From Brevundimonas mediterranea (lineage in GTDB: Bacteria > Pseudomonadota > Alphaproteobacteria > Caulobacterales > Caulobacteraceae), in the NCBI RefSeq assembly GCF_011064825.1, contig NZ_CP048751.1, positions 1,240,001-1,304,000 of the forward strand: a DNA stretch of 64,000 nucleotides. The letters are read 5' to 3'. The notes beneath the pieces are model-generated. The model saw nothing but the letters and a program-made list of their open reading frames with translations. It made no database searches and had not been told where the DNA came from. The translations under genes and the position numbers were made by a program. Of this stretch, positions 8,122-17,374 are shown piece by piece (the stretch's first letter is position 1; every line of letters begins with the position of its first letter).

Positions 8122-9036
8122 TCAGCCCGCGAAACACCAGGCCAGAACCGCCTTCTGGGCGTGGATGCGGTTTTCGGCCTCGTCCCAGACCAGGGAGCGG
8201 GGGCCGTCGATGACGGCGTCGGTGACTTCCTCGCCCCGGTGGGCCGGCAGGCAGTGCAGGAAGACCGCATCCGGATCGGCCAGGGCCATCAGGGCCTCAT
8301 CGACGGTGTAATCCTCAAACGCGGCCAGACGCGCCTCATAGTCCTGGTCGCCCATCGACACCCAGGTGTCGGTGACGACGACGTCGGCGCCCTTGACCGC
8401 CTCGCGCGGGTCGCTCGTCAGGGTGACGGCGCCGCCGCCGTTGGCCAGGTCGCGCAGGTCGGGGTGATACGCCGCCGGACAGGCGACGTTCAGGTGGAAG
8501 CCGAACCTGGGCGCCGCGTGCATGAAGCTGTGGCAGACGTTGTTGCCGTCGCCGATCCAGGCGATGGTCTTGCCCGAGACCGGGCCGGAATGTTCCTCGA
8601 TCGTCTGAAGATCGGCCAGGATCTGGCACGGATGCGACCGGTCGGTCAGGCCGTTGATCACCGGCACGGTCGAGACGCGGGCGAAGCGTTCGACGTCCTC
8701 GTGGCTGTTGGCGCGGATCATTACGGCGTCGACCATGCGCGACAGGACACGGGCCGTGTCCTCGACCGGCTCGCCCCGGCCCAACTGCATATCGGAAGCC
8801 GTGGCGATGATGGCGGCGCCGCCCAGCTGGCGGATGGCGGCGTCGAAGCTGAAGCGGGTGCGGGTCGAGTTCTTCTCGAAGATCATGGCCAGGACGCGAT
8901 CCTTGCCCGGCGCATCGGCGTCGGGACGGCCCTGGGGCCAGCCCTTGCGGGCGGCCTTTCGGGCGTGGGCGTCGTCGAGAATGGACCGCAGATCGGCGGC
9001 GTCCAGCTGGTGGATGTCGAGGAAGTGCCGGACCAT
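8122..9036 (-). CDS. argF: Ornithine carbamoyltransferase
   Basis: Protein of 304 residues, full length. It condenses ornithine with carbamoyl phosphate to citrulline in arginine synthesis. The carbamoyl-phosphate loop STRT is at residues 57-60 and the ornithine-binding HCLP at 261-264. These identify it as an ornithine rather than aspartate carbamoyltransferase. It lies downstream of argD on the same strand, separated by 145 bases that hold a palindromic repeat. Confidence 0.96.
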   Translation of the reverse strand: MVRHFLDIHQLDAADLRSILDDAHARKAARKGWPQGRPDADAPGKDRVLAMIFEKNSTRTRFSFDAAIRQLGGAAIIATASDMQLGRGEPVEDTARVLSRMVDAVMIRANSHEDVERFARVSTVPVINGLTDRSHPCQILADLQTIEEHSGPVSGKTIAWIGDGNNVCHSFMHAAPRFGFHLNVACPAAYHPDLRDLANGGGAVTLTSDPREAVKGADVVVTDTWVSMGDQDYEARLAAFEDYTVDEALMALADPDAVFLHCLPAHRGEEVTDAVIDGPRSLVWDEAENRIHAQKAVLAWCFAG

Positions 9037-9045
9037 TGCCTAACT

Positions 9046-9172
9046 CCGCTCATCCCCGCGAAGGCGGGGACCTGATGCTTTGGGCGACGGGCGCCCGATG
9101 TCTGTCACGTCCGCCGGTCCCGGGCCTTTCGCGTGAAAGGCCTGGGTCCCCCGCTTTCGCGGGGATGAGCGG
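9046..9172. repeat. Palindrome-ended intergenic repeat (family C)
   Basis: Two inverted arms, 9046-9072 and 9145-9172, both contain a small hairpin of the type CCCCGCGAAGGCGGGG / CCCCGCTTTCGCGGGG and pair with each other over about 25 bases. Between them is a further small hairpin (CCTTTCGCGTGAAAGG). It fills nearly all of the argD-argF gap and looks like a dispersed REP-like element. It could form a large cruciform or RNA hairpin that tunes expression of argF relative to argD. Confidence 0.7.
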
Positions 9173-9181
9173 TTTTGAGGA

Positions 9182-10375
9182 TCAGGCCGCCCACTTCTCG
9201 CGGGCGACCTCGCAAGCGGCTTCGAACCGGACGATCAGTTCGCGAGCCTCGTCCAGCGTCAGGTTCAGCGGCGGCAGCAGGCGCACGCAATTGTCACCCC
9301 CCCCGGCGATCAGCAGCTGTTGCGTATCGCGCGCCAGGGCCATGAACTCGCGATTGTTCGGAACCAGTTTGACCCCGATCAGCAGCCCCTTGCCGCGCAC
9401 GTCGACGATGATGTCCGGGAAGCGGGACTGAAGCCCCGCCAGCTGCTGCTTCAGATAGCCGGCGATGTCGTTGACGTTGGCCAGGGTCTCTGGCGTGTTG
9501 ATCAGGGACAGCGCCTTCAGACCCACGGCCATGGCCAGGGGATTGCCGCCGAAGGTCGAGCCGTGGACGCCGACCGTCATGCCCGACGCCGCGCGGGCCG
9601 TGGCCAGGCAGGCGCCGATCGGGAAGCCGCCGCCCAGGGCCTTGGCCACCGCCATGATGTCGGGCGACATGCCGGCCCATTCGTGGGCCCACAGCTTGCC
9701 GGTCCGGCCCATGCCGCACTGGACCTCGTCGAAGATGATCAGCACGCCGTGTTCGTCACACAGCTCGCGCAGGCCGCGCAGGCACTGTTCCGGCATGGCG
9801 CGGCAGCCGCCCTCGCCCTGGACCGGCTCGACGATGATGGCGGCGGTCGTGGGATTGGCGATGGCGGCCTTGATGGCGTCGTGGTCGCCCCACTTCAACT
9901 GGTGGAAGCCCTGCATCGCCGGGCCGAAACCCTCGGTATAGCTGGGGTTGGCGGCGGCGTTGATCGCGCCATAGGTCCGGCCGTGGAAAGATCCGTCGAA
10001 GCCGTAGATATCGATCCGCTCGGGCGCGCCCTTGGCCGAATGATATTTGCGCGCCGTCTTCAGCGCGCACTCGACCGCTTCCGTGCCCGAGTTGGTGAAG
10101 AAGACCACGTCGGCGAAGCTGCTCTCGCACAGGGCGTCGGCCAGGGCTTCCTGGCCCGGAATGCGGAAGATGTTGGACACGTGCCACAGCTTCTCGGCCT
10201 GATCCTTGACCGCCTGGACCAGTTCGGGGTGGGCGTGGCCCAGGCCGTTGGTCGAGATGCCGGCGACGCAGTCCAGATACTCGGTCCCGTCGGTCGACCA
10301 CAGGCGAGCGCCTCGGCCGCGTTCCACTTCCAGCGGCGCGCGATTGTAGACACCCATCAGATGGTTCGTGGACAC
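9182..10375 (-). CDS. argD: Acetylornithine aminotransferase
   Basis: Class III PLP-dependent aminotransferase of 397 residues that makes N-acetylornithine (and can serve as the succinyl-diaminopimelate transaminase in lysine synthesis). The Schiff-base lysine is K245 in [27 protein letters not shown] precedes it. The start is a GTG at 10375 with GGAGG ten bases upstream. An internal ATG six codons later is less well placed. It is the first gene of an argD-argF unit. Confidence 0.94.
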   Translation of the reverse strand: MSTNHLMGVYNRAPLEVERGRGARLWSTDGTEYLDCVAGISTNGLGHAHPELVQAVKDQAEKLWHVSNIFRIPGQEALADALCESSFADVVFFTNSGTEAVECALKTARKYHSAKGAPERIDIYGFDGSFHGRTYGAINAAANPSYTEGFGPAMQGFHQLKWGDHDAIKAAIANPTTAAIIVEPVQGEGGCRAMPEQCLRGLRELCDEHGVLIIFDEVQCGMGRTGKLWAHEWAGMSPDIMAVAKALGGGFPIGACLATARAASGMTVGVHGSTFGGNPLAMAVGLKALSLINTPETLANVNDIAGYLKQQLAGLQSRFPDIIVDVRGKGLLIGVKLVPNNREFMALARDTQQLLIAGGGDNCVRLLPPLNLTLDEARELIVRFEAACEVAREKWAA

Positions 10376-10495
10376 GGGACTAAGACCTCCAAAAGCGATA
10401 CGGCCCCGACGCGAGGCGCGACGGAGCCGGTTTCATAGGGACAGGCGTTGTCGGACGGGCGACGGTGTTAGTCAACACCGGCGCCGAGGCGAAGG

Positions 10496-11506
10496 CTACG
10501 GGTTGCTGGCGTCCGGCATGGCGGCGGCGGGGGCGTTTTCTGCGGCCACGGCGTCTTGCTTGGCCTGGATTTCGACCAGTCGCTTGTCCAACGCGAGCCC
10601 CAGGTCCGCGAGGAACAGGCCGAAGCGGGCCACATCGACGCCGTTGATGTAGGACAGCCTGTCTTCGGTCGAATGGATGCGCTGGAAGACCGGCGGGACG
10701 AAACCCTCCTTCAGGCCGTTATCCTTGCCGCCGTTGAAGGCCAGCCACATCTGATGGGCGCCCACCGCGTCCTGCGTCCCCAGCGAGACCACCGGCACGC
10801 CGGCCGCCGAGAAGACGCGGTCGTCGCTGGGCGGATAGATCGGATAGGGCATGCAGTCGAAGTCGCGCTCGGCGCACAGGCTGCGCAGGGTCTCCAGCAC
10901 GAAGCCGGACTGGTCGCCGTTGTTCTCGCCGTACATGACCGTCTCGCCATAGGCGGCGACGTCGGCGTTGATGACGGCGGCGATCCGGTCCTTGCCGTGC
11001 TTTTCCAGGAAGGCCTTGGCCCCCAGCAGGCCCAGTTCCTCCTGATCGGTGAAGACGAAGACGAAGCGGTGGGCGACCGGCTGCCCCTCCAGCCCCATCT
11101 CCAAGGTCTTGGCCGCCTCCATCATGGCCATGACCGAGCCGATATTGTCGACGACGCCCTGAGACAGGGTTCCGTCGCGCAGCTTCACCGCATCATAGTG
11201 GGCGGTCAGGACGATGTCCTTCGCGCCCTCGCCCACCGTCACGATGAGGTTCGCGCCCTCCATCGGACCGGTGGCCCGATTGCCGCCGGCGAAGACCTGG
11301 ATCTCGGGCGTGAAGCCCAGGCGGGTCAGCATGCCGACCAGGACCTGGGTCCTTTCGGCGTTGGTGGGCTTGATGAACTGGGCGGCGCCGGCGGCGATGT
11401 CGGGGCGGTCGCCGGCCTGGGGCGTGGCTTCCTGGGCCCAGGCCGGCGCAAGGCCTGGAACGGCGGCGAACAGCGCCGCAGCGGCGACGAGCGAACGGAA
11501 CAGCAT
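10496..11506 (-). CDS. Secreted M28-family zinc peptidase
   Basis: Protein of 336 residues with an N-terminal signal peptide ending around PAWAQ. The co-catalytic zinc ligands of the M28 family are visible: H103 in TAHYDA, D120 in VVDNIGSV, the E156-E157 pair in TDQEELGLLGA, D182 in INADV and H278 in RIHSTEDR. It probably acts as a periplasmic or exported aminopeptidase or related dealkylase. The substrate is unknown. It lies alone between argD and a divergent phosphatase gene. Confidence 0.87.
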   Translation of the reverse strand: MLFRSLVAAAALFAAVPGLAPAWAQEATPQAGDRPDIAAGAAQFIKPTNAERTQVLVGMLTRLGFTPEIQVFAGGNRATGPMEGANLIVTVGEGAKDIVLTAHYDAVKLRDGTLSQGVVDNIGSVMAMMEAAKTLEMGLEGQPVAHRFVFVFTDQEELGLLGAKAFLEKHGKDRIAAVINADVAAYGETVMYGENNGDQSGFVLETLRSLCAERDFDCMPYPIYPPSDDRVFSAAGVPVVSLGTQDAVGAHQMWLAFNGGKDNGLKEGFVPPVFQRIHSTEDRLSYINGVDVARFGLFLADLGLALDKRLVEIQAKQDAVAAENAPAAAMPDASNP

Positions 11507-11699
11507 GGCGGACCTCTCAGGGGAGCGATCCTCCAGAGTTAGCCGCTGATCGGGCCGGGCGCCAGCGACGCCTGCGCCGCCAGACCGGCCCCTGGGCGAC
11601 GACAGCGGATCGATGATCGGCGCCCGCCCTGTGACGGACCCGCACCGTCACCGCCATGATCTGGATGCGCTGAATGTCGATTCGTCCTAGGAAACGGGC

Positions 11700-12479
11700 A
11701 TGAACGACCGTCTCCACGCCTTCGAGGCCATCGACAACTTCCGGGACTATGGCGACTACGCCACGGCGGCCGGGCGACGCGTGCGCGCGGGCCGTCTGCT
11801 GCGTTCGGGCCATCACGCCCGCGCCAGCGACGCGGATCTGGAGCGGCTGAAGGGGTTCGACCTGGGGGCGGTGATCGATCTGCGACGGCCGGGCGAGCGG
11901 CGGGACCAGCCGTCGCGGCGGCCCGACGGCTTCGACGCCCTGGTGATCGAGGGCGGGATCGACGACGGGGCCGACGCGCCGCACATCGCCTTCCTTAAGA
12001 CCGAGGATCTGACGCCCGCCTCCGGCCGCCGCTTCATGGAGCGGACCTATCGGTCCCTGCCCTTCGACGCCTCGCACATCGACGTCTTCAGTCGATACTT
12101 CCATAGCCTGGGCGACCAGGACCGGCCGGTCCTGGTCCATTGCGCGGCGGGCAAGGACCGGACGGGGTTCCTGGCCGCCCTGACCCATCATCTGCTGGGC
12201 GTGCATCGCGACGACATGGTCGAGGACTATCTGCTGACCAACACCGCCGTCGATCTGGTCGGCCGCGCCCCGTCCATCGCGCGGCAACTGCACAAGATGA
12301 CCGGCCGCGTCGCCTCCGATGACGCCGTCGTGGCCTTCCTGGGTGTCGAGCCCGCCTATCTGGAGGCCGCCTTCGCCGAGGTCGAGGCGCGGCACGGATC
12401 GCTGGACGCCTATCTGGCCCAGGCCCTGGGCGTCGACGCCGCCCTGCGGGCGCGGATCGAGGCGCGGCTGTCGGCGTGA
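11700..12479 (+). CDS. PtpB-like protein tyrosine/lipid phosphatase
   Basis: Protein of 259 residues. The active-site P-loop is HCAAGKDRTG with C148 as nucleophile and R154, the GKDR type typical of the bacterial Y_phosphatase3 (PtpB-like) family. The aspartate-rich segment VIDLRRPGER before it is also typical. It probably dephosphorylates phosphotyrosine or phosphoinositide-like substrates. No signal peptide is seen. Its stop overlaps the GTG of pabB (GTGA), an unexpected pairing with folate synthesis. Confidence 0.85.
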   Translation: MNDRLHAFEAIDNFRDYGDYATAAGRRVRAGRLLRSGHHARASDADLERLKGFDLGAVIDLRRPGERRDQPSRRPDGFDALVIEGGIDDGADAPHIAFLKTEDLTPASGRRFMERTYRSLPFDASHIDVFSRYFHSLGDQDRPVLVHCAAGKDRTGFLAALTHHLLGVHRDDMVEDYLLTNTAVDLVGRAPSIARQLHKMTGRVASDDAVVAFLGVEPAYLEAAFAEVEARHGSLDAYLAQALGVDAALRARIEARLSA

Positions 12480-13822
12480 GCGATGGTCTGACCCATGTCG
12501 TCGTCCGAGATCATCCGTGGACGGATCCTCTGGATGTGGCGGCCGGGATCGGCGCGGCCGACGGCGGCCTGGCCCTGCTGTCCGACGGCGGGCCGGGTGG
12601 ACGCTGGTCCCATGTGGCGACGGCGCCGGACCGTATTCACGTGGGCGCGGTCGAGGCCGATCTGTTCGCCCCCTTGCGCGATCCGGCCTGGGGCGCGGGG
12701 ACGGTGGGGCTGGCCGCCTATGACGCCGGGGCGCGGGCGGCGACGGGCGACCGGCCTCAGGTCTGGCCCGACCTGATCCTGGCCCGCTATCCGGCGATGC
12801 TCAGCTTCGACCATCTTCAGCGCCGGGTTTGCGCCATCGGCCGGGGGGCGACGGCGTCACAAGCCGAGGCCGCCGCCGTCCGCGCCGCCGGGTGGCTGGC
12901 GGCGGCGATCACGCCAGAAACCCCCGCCGCCCCGGCCGAAGCCTTCGTGGCCGAGGCGGATGACCAGGCCTATCGCGACGCCGTCGCCGCGGTCGTGGCC
13001 CGCATCGCCGCCGGCGAGCTGTTCCAGGCCAATATCGCCCGCGCCTGGGGCGGGGAACTCAAGCCCCAGGCCGATCCGTTCGACGTCTTCCTGCGGCTGC
13101 AACAAGGGCGGGCCTCGCCCTATGGCGCCTTCTGGCGGATCGGCGACCGGGCCCTGGTGTCCAACTCGCCCGAACTCTTCCTGGCCTTCGACGGCGAGGA
13201 CCGGCGCATCGAGGCGCGGCCGATCAAGGGCACCCGCGCCCGGTCGGCCGACCCTGTCGAAGACGCGGCCCTGGCCGCCGAGCTTCAGGCCAGCGCCAAG
13301 GACCGGGCCGAGAACCTGATGATCGTCGACCTGATGCGCAACGACCTGGCCCGCGCGTCGCGCGTCGGCTCGGTGGCGGTCGAGCGGCTGTTCGCGATCG
13401 AGAGCCATCCGACCGTCCATCATCTGGTCTCGACCGTGGTCGGCCGGGCCGAGCCGGGGGTGACGCCGGCCGATCTGCTGGCGGCGACCTTCCCGCCCGG
13501 TTCGATCACCGGCGCGCCCAAGCATCAGGCCATGAAGGTGATCGCCGACCTGGAGCCCCCGCGCGGCGCCTGGTGCGGGTCCCTGTTTATTCTGGAAGAA
13601 GACAGGGGCCTGACCGCCTCGGTCCTGATCCGCACGGCCGCCTTCGAACGCCGGGGCGGGCGCTGGAGCTTCCGCACCCTTGCGGGGGCGGGGATCGTGG
13701 CCGACAGCGACCCGCAGGCGGAACTGGCCGAAACCGAGGTGAAGATTTCAGCGCTGAAGCGCGCCCTGGTCGGTCAGCAATCCGAACAGGTGATGACGGT
13801 CGCCTCGCGCGGGTTCAGATAG
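12476..13822 (+). CDS. pabB: Aminodeoxychorismate synthase component I
   Basis: Chorismate-binding enzyme of 448 residues that aminates chorismate to 4-amino-4-deoxychorismate for folate synthesis. The motif PIKGTRAR carries the lysine characteristic of PabB, and the ENLMIVDLMRNDL and GSITGAPK motifs complete the chorismate-binding domain. It is not fused to the PabC lyase. The GTG start overlaps the phosphatase stop by four bases. The C-terminus overlaps the convergent TadF-like gene by 49 bases. Confidence 0.93.
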   Translation: MSDGLTHVVVRDHPWTDPLDVAAGIGAADGGLALLSDGGPGGRWSHVATAPDRIHVGAVEADLFAPLRDPAWGAGTVGLAAYDAGARAATGDRPQVWPDLILARYPAMLSFDHLQRRVCAIGRGATASQAEAAAVRAAGWLAAAITPETPAAPAEAFVAEADDQAYRDAVAAVVARIAAGELFQANIARAWGGELKPQADPFDVFLRLQQGRASPYGAFWRIGDRALVSNSPELFLAFDGEDRRIEARPIKGTRARSADPVEDAALAAELQASAKDRAENLMIVDLMRNDLARASRVGSVAVERLFAIESHPTVHHLVSTVVGRAEPGVTPADLLAATFPPGSITGAPKHQAMKVIADLEPPRGAWCGSLFILEEDRGLTASVLIRTAAFERRGGRWSFRTLAGAGIVADSDPQAELAETEVKISALKRALVGQQSEQVMTVASRGFR

Positions 13823-14334
13823 GCTCGACGGGTGAACTCCGCCGCCGGCAGGAACTGCTGGAAGGGCGAAGAATATTTGTAATAGGCCTCGGCGACGATG
13901 ATCGAGTCCCCGTCGGCCGGGAACATGTCGGCCGGAATACCGGCGTCGGCGATGACCAGAGGCTTGTTCATCTTCGTGCCGGCGCCGCCGTCGGGAGTCC
14001 AGCTTCGGCTCCAGTTCAACGTATATTTGTTGGCGGAAACACGGGTCACGCTGCTGATGCGCTGTTCCATGGAGGTTGAGGCGAACGGCGCCATGATCGC
14101 CGGCCCGACCTCGAAGATGCTGTTTATGTCAGCCTTGGTGATGGTTCGCGACTGGGAGACCAGGTCCGCCACGGCCGAGGCGGCGTGGCTGGTGCGCTTC
14201 AGGGCCATATAGCCTTGGCACAGGTCCACCATGCCGGCGTAGAACAGGAGCATGACGGGTGCGATCAGGGCGAACTCCACCGCCGATACGCCGCTTTCAT
14301 CGCCGGCCAAGCGCCGGATCAAGGATCGGGACAT
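13774..14334 (-). CDS. TadF/TadE-like pseudopilin
   Basis: Protein of 186 residues with a TadE-type N-terminus: short basic leader, then SGVSAVEFALIAPVMLLFYAGM, in which the glycine before V and the E at +5 fit prepilin processing. Such minor pseudopilins are processed by the prepilin peptidase and needed for Tad pilus assembly. The gene begins one base inside the stop of the upstream TadE-like gene (TGATG) and is the last of a leftward three-gene unit. Confidence 0.85.
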   Translation of the reverse strand: MSRSLIRRLAGDESGVSAVEFALIAPVMLLFYAGMVDLCQGYMALKRTSHAASAVADLVSQSRTITKADINSIFEVGPAIMAPFASTSMEQRISSVTRVSANKYTLNWSRSWTPDGGAGTKMNKPLVIADAGIPADMFPADGDSIIVAEAYYKYSSPFQQFLPAAEFTRRAYLNPREATVITCSDC

Positions 14335-14870
14335 CAGAAGGGCTCGTTGCGGAAGGCCGTAGTCGAGGAGATCATGATCTGTCCGGGTCCCGCGCTGCTG
14401 ACCGCCTGGGTCAGGGCTGGAACGATCATGGGCTGCTTGTACCAGAGCCGAACGATGATCAGGTCCTGGCCGACCCCGCCCTTGAAGTCCATCTGGGACA
14501 GGTCCAGCACGCCGTCTTTGTCCCTGGGCGGATCAATGTCGTCGGAAAAGCTGGTGACGACGCGCACGTCGATCGTCGCCCGATCCGCGCAGTCGCTCTT
14601 GAAAACGCTCATCTGATCGCAAACGGCCTGTTTGAAGGCGATCTTGTCGAATTTCTTCGTCTGGGCCTCGCCCGTCCGCACCAGGCGGCTGGCTTCCAGC
14701 ACGGCGTTTTCCGCCACCGCGTCGATCATGAAGACCAGGCCCAGCTGGAAGATCGAGAACAGGAGCAGAAAGAAGGGCGTGGCCACCAGGGCGAACTCGA
14801 CCGCCGCCGCGCCTTCGCGCGACCCGCGGGCCTGGCCCGCCTTGAACCGACGACGATGAGGCATGTCCAC
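14334..14870 (-). CDS. TadE-like pseudopilin
   Basis: Protein of 178 residues. A basic leader is followed by GAAAVEFALVATPFFLLLF, the TadE signature with E at +5 and one membrane helix. The periplasmic part has two cysteines (in AVCDQM and KSDC) that could pair. It sits five bases after the stand-alone pilus N-domain gene and overlaps the following TadF-like gene by one base, so all three are probably co-transcribed. Confidence 0.87.
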   Translation of the reverse strand: MDMPHRRRFKAGQARGSREGAAAVEFALVATPFFLLLFSIFQLGLVFMIDAVAENAVLEASRLVRTGEAQTKKFDKIAFKQAVCDQMSVFKSDCADRATIDVRVVTSFSDDIDPPRDKDGVLDLSQMDFKGGVGQDLIIVRLWYKQPMIVPALTQAVSSAGPGQIMISSTTAFRNEPF

Positions 14871-14875
14871 GAAGG

Positions 14876-15292
14876 TCAGGGCGTGGGCGTGGCGCCGGCC
14901 GTCGAGGCGGTGGCGCGGACGCTGGGGGCGCAGGAGGCGCTGCAGGCCATTTCCGTCGCCTGACCGCCGCGCCAGACGCGAACCGAACCGGTCGAGCCGC
15001 CCGTGACGACGATCTCGCGCTGGAACAGGGTGCGGCCCACGCCGTCCACCGCCACCACTTCGGTGACGCCGTAGCCCTTGCCGACGATGAACAGGGTGTT
15101 GGCGTCGACCACGGTGACGTCGGCGATCTGCGGATTGCCGACGATGACGGACGAGGCCGCGCCGTTGAGCTGAACGCGGGCCGAGCGATCGATCTCGACA
15201 TTAAGGGCGCCGCTCTGGGCCAGGGCCGGAGCGGCGGCGAGCGGCGCGGCCATCAGGGCGGCGGCCAATACGGCGATGGAAAGGCGGGACAT
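14876..15292 (-). CDS. Pilus assembly protein, stand-alone secretin N-terminal domain
   Basis: Protein of 138 residues with a clear signal peptide ending around PALAQ. The mature part is essentially one domain, with IVGNPQIADVTVVD and GYGVTEVVAVD, matching the domain at the N-terminus of CpaC-type secretins (compare IVANPQVAEA in cpaC here). A short tail has two cysteines (ACSASC). The start at 15292 gives the signal peptide directly; a further upstream start is less likely. It is divergent from pilA across a 238-base region. Its job, perhaps at the secretin channel, is inferred. Confidence 0.82.
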   Translation of the reverse strand: MSRLSIAVLAAALMAAPLAAAPALAQSGALNVEIDRSARVQLNGAASSVIVGNPQIADVTVVDANTLFIVGKGYGVTEVVAVDGVGRTLFQREIVVTGGSTGSVRVWRGGQATEMACSASCAPSVRATASTAGATPTP

Positions 15293-15530
15293 CGGCGGCT
15301 CTGAACAATAACGCGCATGAACGCGGACACGCGCATGATGTCCCACGGAGTCTCAACAAAGGCTGAAGCGGTTCGATCCGAATTTTCTTTGGTAAATCCG
15401 AGGGTAACCAAAACTCGTGACTCAGCCTTAACGAGCGTCAGGCATCTTCATCCTGCGTTTGGGGGTCAAGCGGGCTACCGGCTCCCCCCGCCAAGTTGCT
15501 CGCTAGACATTTTATCAAAGGGAACACTCC
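15293..15530. promoter_or_regulatory. Divergent pilus promoter region
   Basis: This AT-richer gap separates the leftward TadE/F set from pilA. It holds GANTC motifs at 15348-15352 and 15419-15423, a TAACC at 15414 and a CCTTAACG at 15426-15433, which resemble CtrA half-sites although no full TTAA-N7-TTAA is present. TTTGGT and ACCAAA form a small inverted repeat around 15390-15412. pilA is CtrA-activated in Caulobacter; its control here is inferred. Confidence 0.4.
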
Positions 15531-15701
15531 ATGACCAAGTTCATCTCGCGTTTCGCCAAAGACGAATCGGGCGCCACCGCCATCGAATACGGCCTGATCG
15601 CCGCCCTGATCGCCGTCGTGATCATCACCGTGCTGGGCACTATCGGTACGCAACTTGATATCAAGTTGAAGGAAGTCGCCAAGGGTCTCGGCGCTGCGTA
15701 A
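15531..15701 (+). CDS. pilA: Flp-type major pilin
   Basis: Small gene of 56 codons. The N-terminus has the Flp prepilin pattern: leader ending DESG (G14), cleavage before A15, then ATAIEYGLIAALIAVVI with the conserved E at +5 (E19) and a hydrophobic polymerization helix. It is processed by CpaA, encoded just downstream. AAGGGA precedes the ATG. A strong terminator follows, so pilA is probably expressed at higher level than the cpa genes. Confidence 0.95.
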   Translation: MTKFISRFAKDESGATAIEYGLIAALIAVVIITVLGTIGTQLDIKLKEVAKGLGAA

Positions 15702-15733
15702 TAACACGCCTGCAAGGGCATCTTGAAACCTGG

Positions 15734-15767
15734 AAGGGCCGGAGCGCACGCTCCGGCCCTTTTGTTT
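15734..15767 (+). terminator. Rho-independent terminator after pilA
   Basis: A perfect 12-pair stem (15734-15745 with 15750-15761), loop GCAC, then TTTTGTTTG. It separates abundant pilin transcription from the downstream assembly genes. Confidence 0.88.
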
Positions 15768-15815
15768 GTCCGACGGCAACCCGGCCTTAACAGGCGACGT
15801 GCCACAGATTCCCGC

Positions 15816-16337
15816 ATGGACCTCCTGAGCCTTCTCTGCCTCGCCGTCTTTCCGATCCTGATGATCGCGACCGGCCTGCACGATCTGACGACGATGCGGA
15901 TTCCGAACTGGATCTCCCTGGTCCTGCTGGCGACCTTCTTTCCGGCGGCGCTGCTGGTCGGTCTGTCGCCGGTCGAGGTCGCGATCCATGTCGGCGTCGG
16001 CTTCGCCGCCCTGATCGTGGGCATGATCATGTTCGCCCTGCGCTGGATCGGCGGCGGCGACGCGAAGGCCCTGGCGGCCGCCTGTCTGTGGATGGGCCTT
16101 ACGGGTCTCGCGCCCCTGTTGCTATGGACCGCGATCGTGGGCGGCGGTTTCTGTCTGCTGCTGCTGCTCGTCCGCCAATATTATCCGATGGTCGCGCCTG
16201 CCGCGTTCCGCATCGGGTGGCTCGCCCGGCTGATGGAGCCGAAGGGCGACATTCCCTATGGCGTCGCCATCGCCATCGGCGCCCTGATCGCCTTTCCCGA
16301 GGGGGATCTGGTGGTTCGCTTTCTGACGGCGCGATAG
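15816..16337 (+). CDS. cpaA: Prepilin peptidase (A24 family)
   Basis: Integral membrane aspartic protease of 173 residues that cleaves pilin leader peptides. The two catalytic aspartates are D23 in LHDLTTMRIPN and D82 in WIGGGDAKA (GxGD motif). Several membrane helices are visible. It lacks the N-methylase domain, as usual for Tad systems. The ATG at 15816 is chosen because the in-frame upstream ATG lies at the pilA terminator. Confidence 0.94.
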   Translation: MDLLSLLCLAVFPILMIATGLHDLTTMRIPNWISLVLLATFFPAALLVGLSPVEVAIHVGVGFAALIVGMIMFALRWIGGGDAKALAAACLWMGLTGLAPLLLWTAIVGGGFCLLLLLVRQYYPMVAPAAFRIGWLARLMEPKGDIPYGVAIAIGALIAFPEGDLVVRFLTAR

Positions 16338-16456
16338 ACGCGCCGGCGCGCGGCCTCGTCGGCGCTTAGGAAGCATTAACCCGCCGGCCTCATGATCGTT
16401 AACGGTAGGGCGTCGAGGATCGACTCTGGGTCGTCACGCCTGCCGGAGACCTCTGG

Positions 16457-17374
16457 ATGAAGCCCGCCCGCATCGCCGTCATCTGTATCGCCGCCGTGTC
16501 GGCCCTGGGCCTGGCGCTGGTCGTCCGCGCCATGGGGAACGGCGAGCCCGCCGCCCCCGCCGCCGCCGCGCCCGTCGAGACCCGGCCGATGGCCAAGATC
16601 CTGGTCGCGGCCAAGAATCTGGAGCCGGGCAAACGCCTGGCCGAGGCGGACCTGGCCTGGAAGGACTGGCCGGTCGACGAGGTCAATCCCGCCTTCATCA
16701 CCGACGGCTCCACGCCCATTCCCGCCAAGCCCGCCCCCGAAGGCGCCGGCGAAAAGGCCGGCGCCGCCGTCGAGCGCGTGGCCGAGGCCGCCGGCCAGAT
16801 GGCCGGTCCCGGCGCCAAGTCCGACTATATCGGCTCGGTGGTGCGCGAACCCATCCTGGCCGGCGAGCCCATCGTCGGCCGCAAGATCGTGCGCGCCGGC
16901 GACAGCGGCTATCTGGCCGCCTATCTGGAGCCCGGCATGCGGGCCATGGCCATCGCCGTGACGGTGGAATCCGCCGCCGGCGGCTTCATCCTGCCCGGCG
17001 ACCGGGTCGACGTAGTCCTGACGGTGCAGAACGAAGGCGGCGGCTCGGCCGTCGAGGGCGGCGGGGCAACGGCCAAATATTCCTCAGCCACCGTGATGCA
17101 GAACGTCAAGGTTCTGGCCATCGACCAGTCCACGCGGGCGGGCGACGACGCCCAGGCTGTGGTCGGCGCGACCGCCACCCTGGAGGTCCGCCCCCAGGAC
17201 GCCGTGCTGCTGGCCCAGGCCAAGTCCGAGGGCGAACTGTCGCTGTCGCTGCGCTCCTATGCGGACACGGCCGGGCCCTCGGGCGCGACCCGTGCGCCCC
17301 GGGCCGTCGCCAGCGCGTCCCGCAGCGTCCGCGTCTATCGCGGCGGCGAACCGGAAGTGGTGACCACCCCATGA
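16457..17374 (+). CDS. cpaB: Flp pilus assembly protein CpaB/RcpC
   Basis: Protein of 305 residues with an N-terminal membrane anchor (IAVICIAAVSALGLALVV), then a SAF-type domain beginning KILVAAKNLEPGKRLAEAD and a C-terminal beta domain. CpaB interacts with the secretin channel in the periplasm. Two TTAAC half-sites (near 16375 and 16398) and a GACTC lie upstream, consistent with cell-cycle control. Its stop overlaps the cpaC start by four bases (ATGA). Confidence 0.93.
   Translation: MKPARIAVICIAAVSALGLALVVRAMGNGEPAAPAAAAPVETRPMAKILVAAKNLEPGKRLAEADLAWKDWPVDEVNPAFITDGSTPIPAKPAPEGAGEKAGAAVERVAEAAGQMAGPGAKSDYIGSVVREPILAGEPIVGRKIVRAGDSGYLAAYLEPGMRAMAIAVTVESAAGGFILPGDRVDVVLTVQNEGGGSAVEGGGATAKYSSATVMQNVKVLAIDQSTRAGDDAQAVVGATATLEVRPQDAVLLAQAKSEGELSLSLRSYADTAGPSGATRAPRAVASASRSVRVYRGGEPEVVTTP

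Noticed and set aside
15386..15418. Possible full CtrA site upstream of pilA (GTAA...GTAA)
   Set aside because: The spacing is eight rather than seven bases and both halves deviate from TTAA; only half-site resemblance is noted.
15438..16030. Minus-strand frames covering pilA and cpaA
   Set aside because: They lie antisense to genes with clear Flp pilin and prepilin peptidase motifs.
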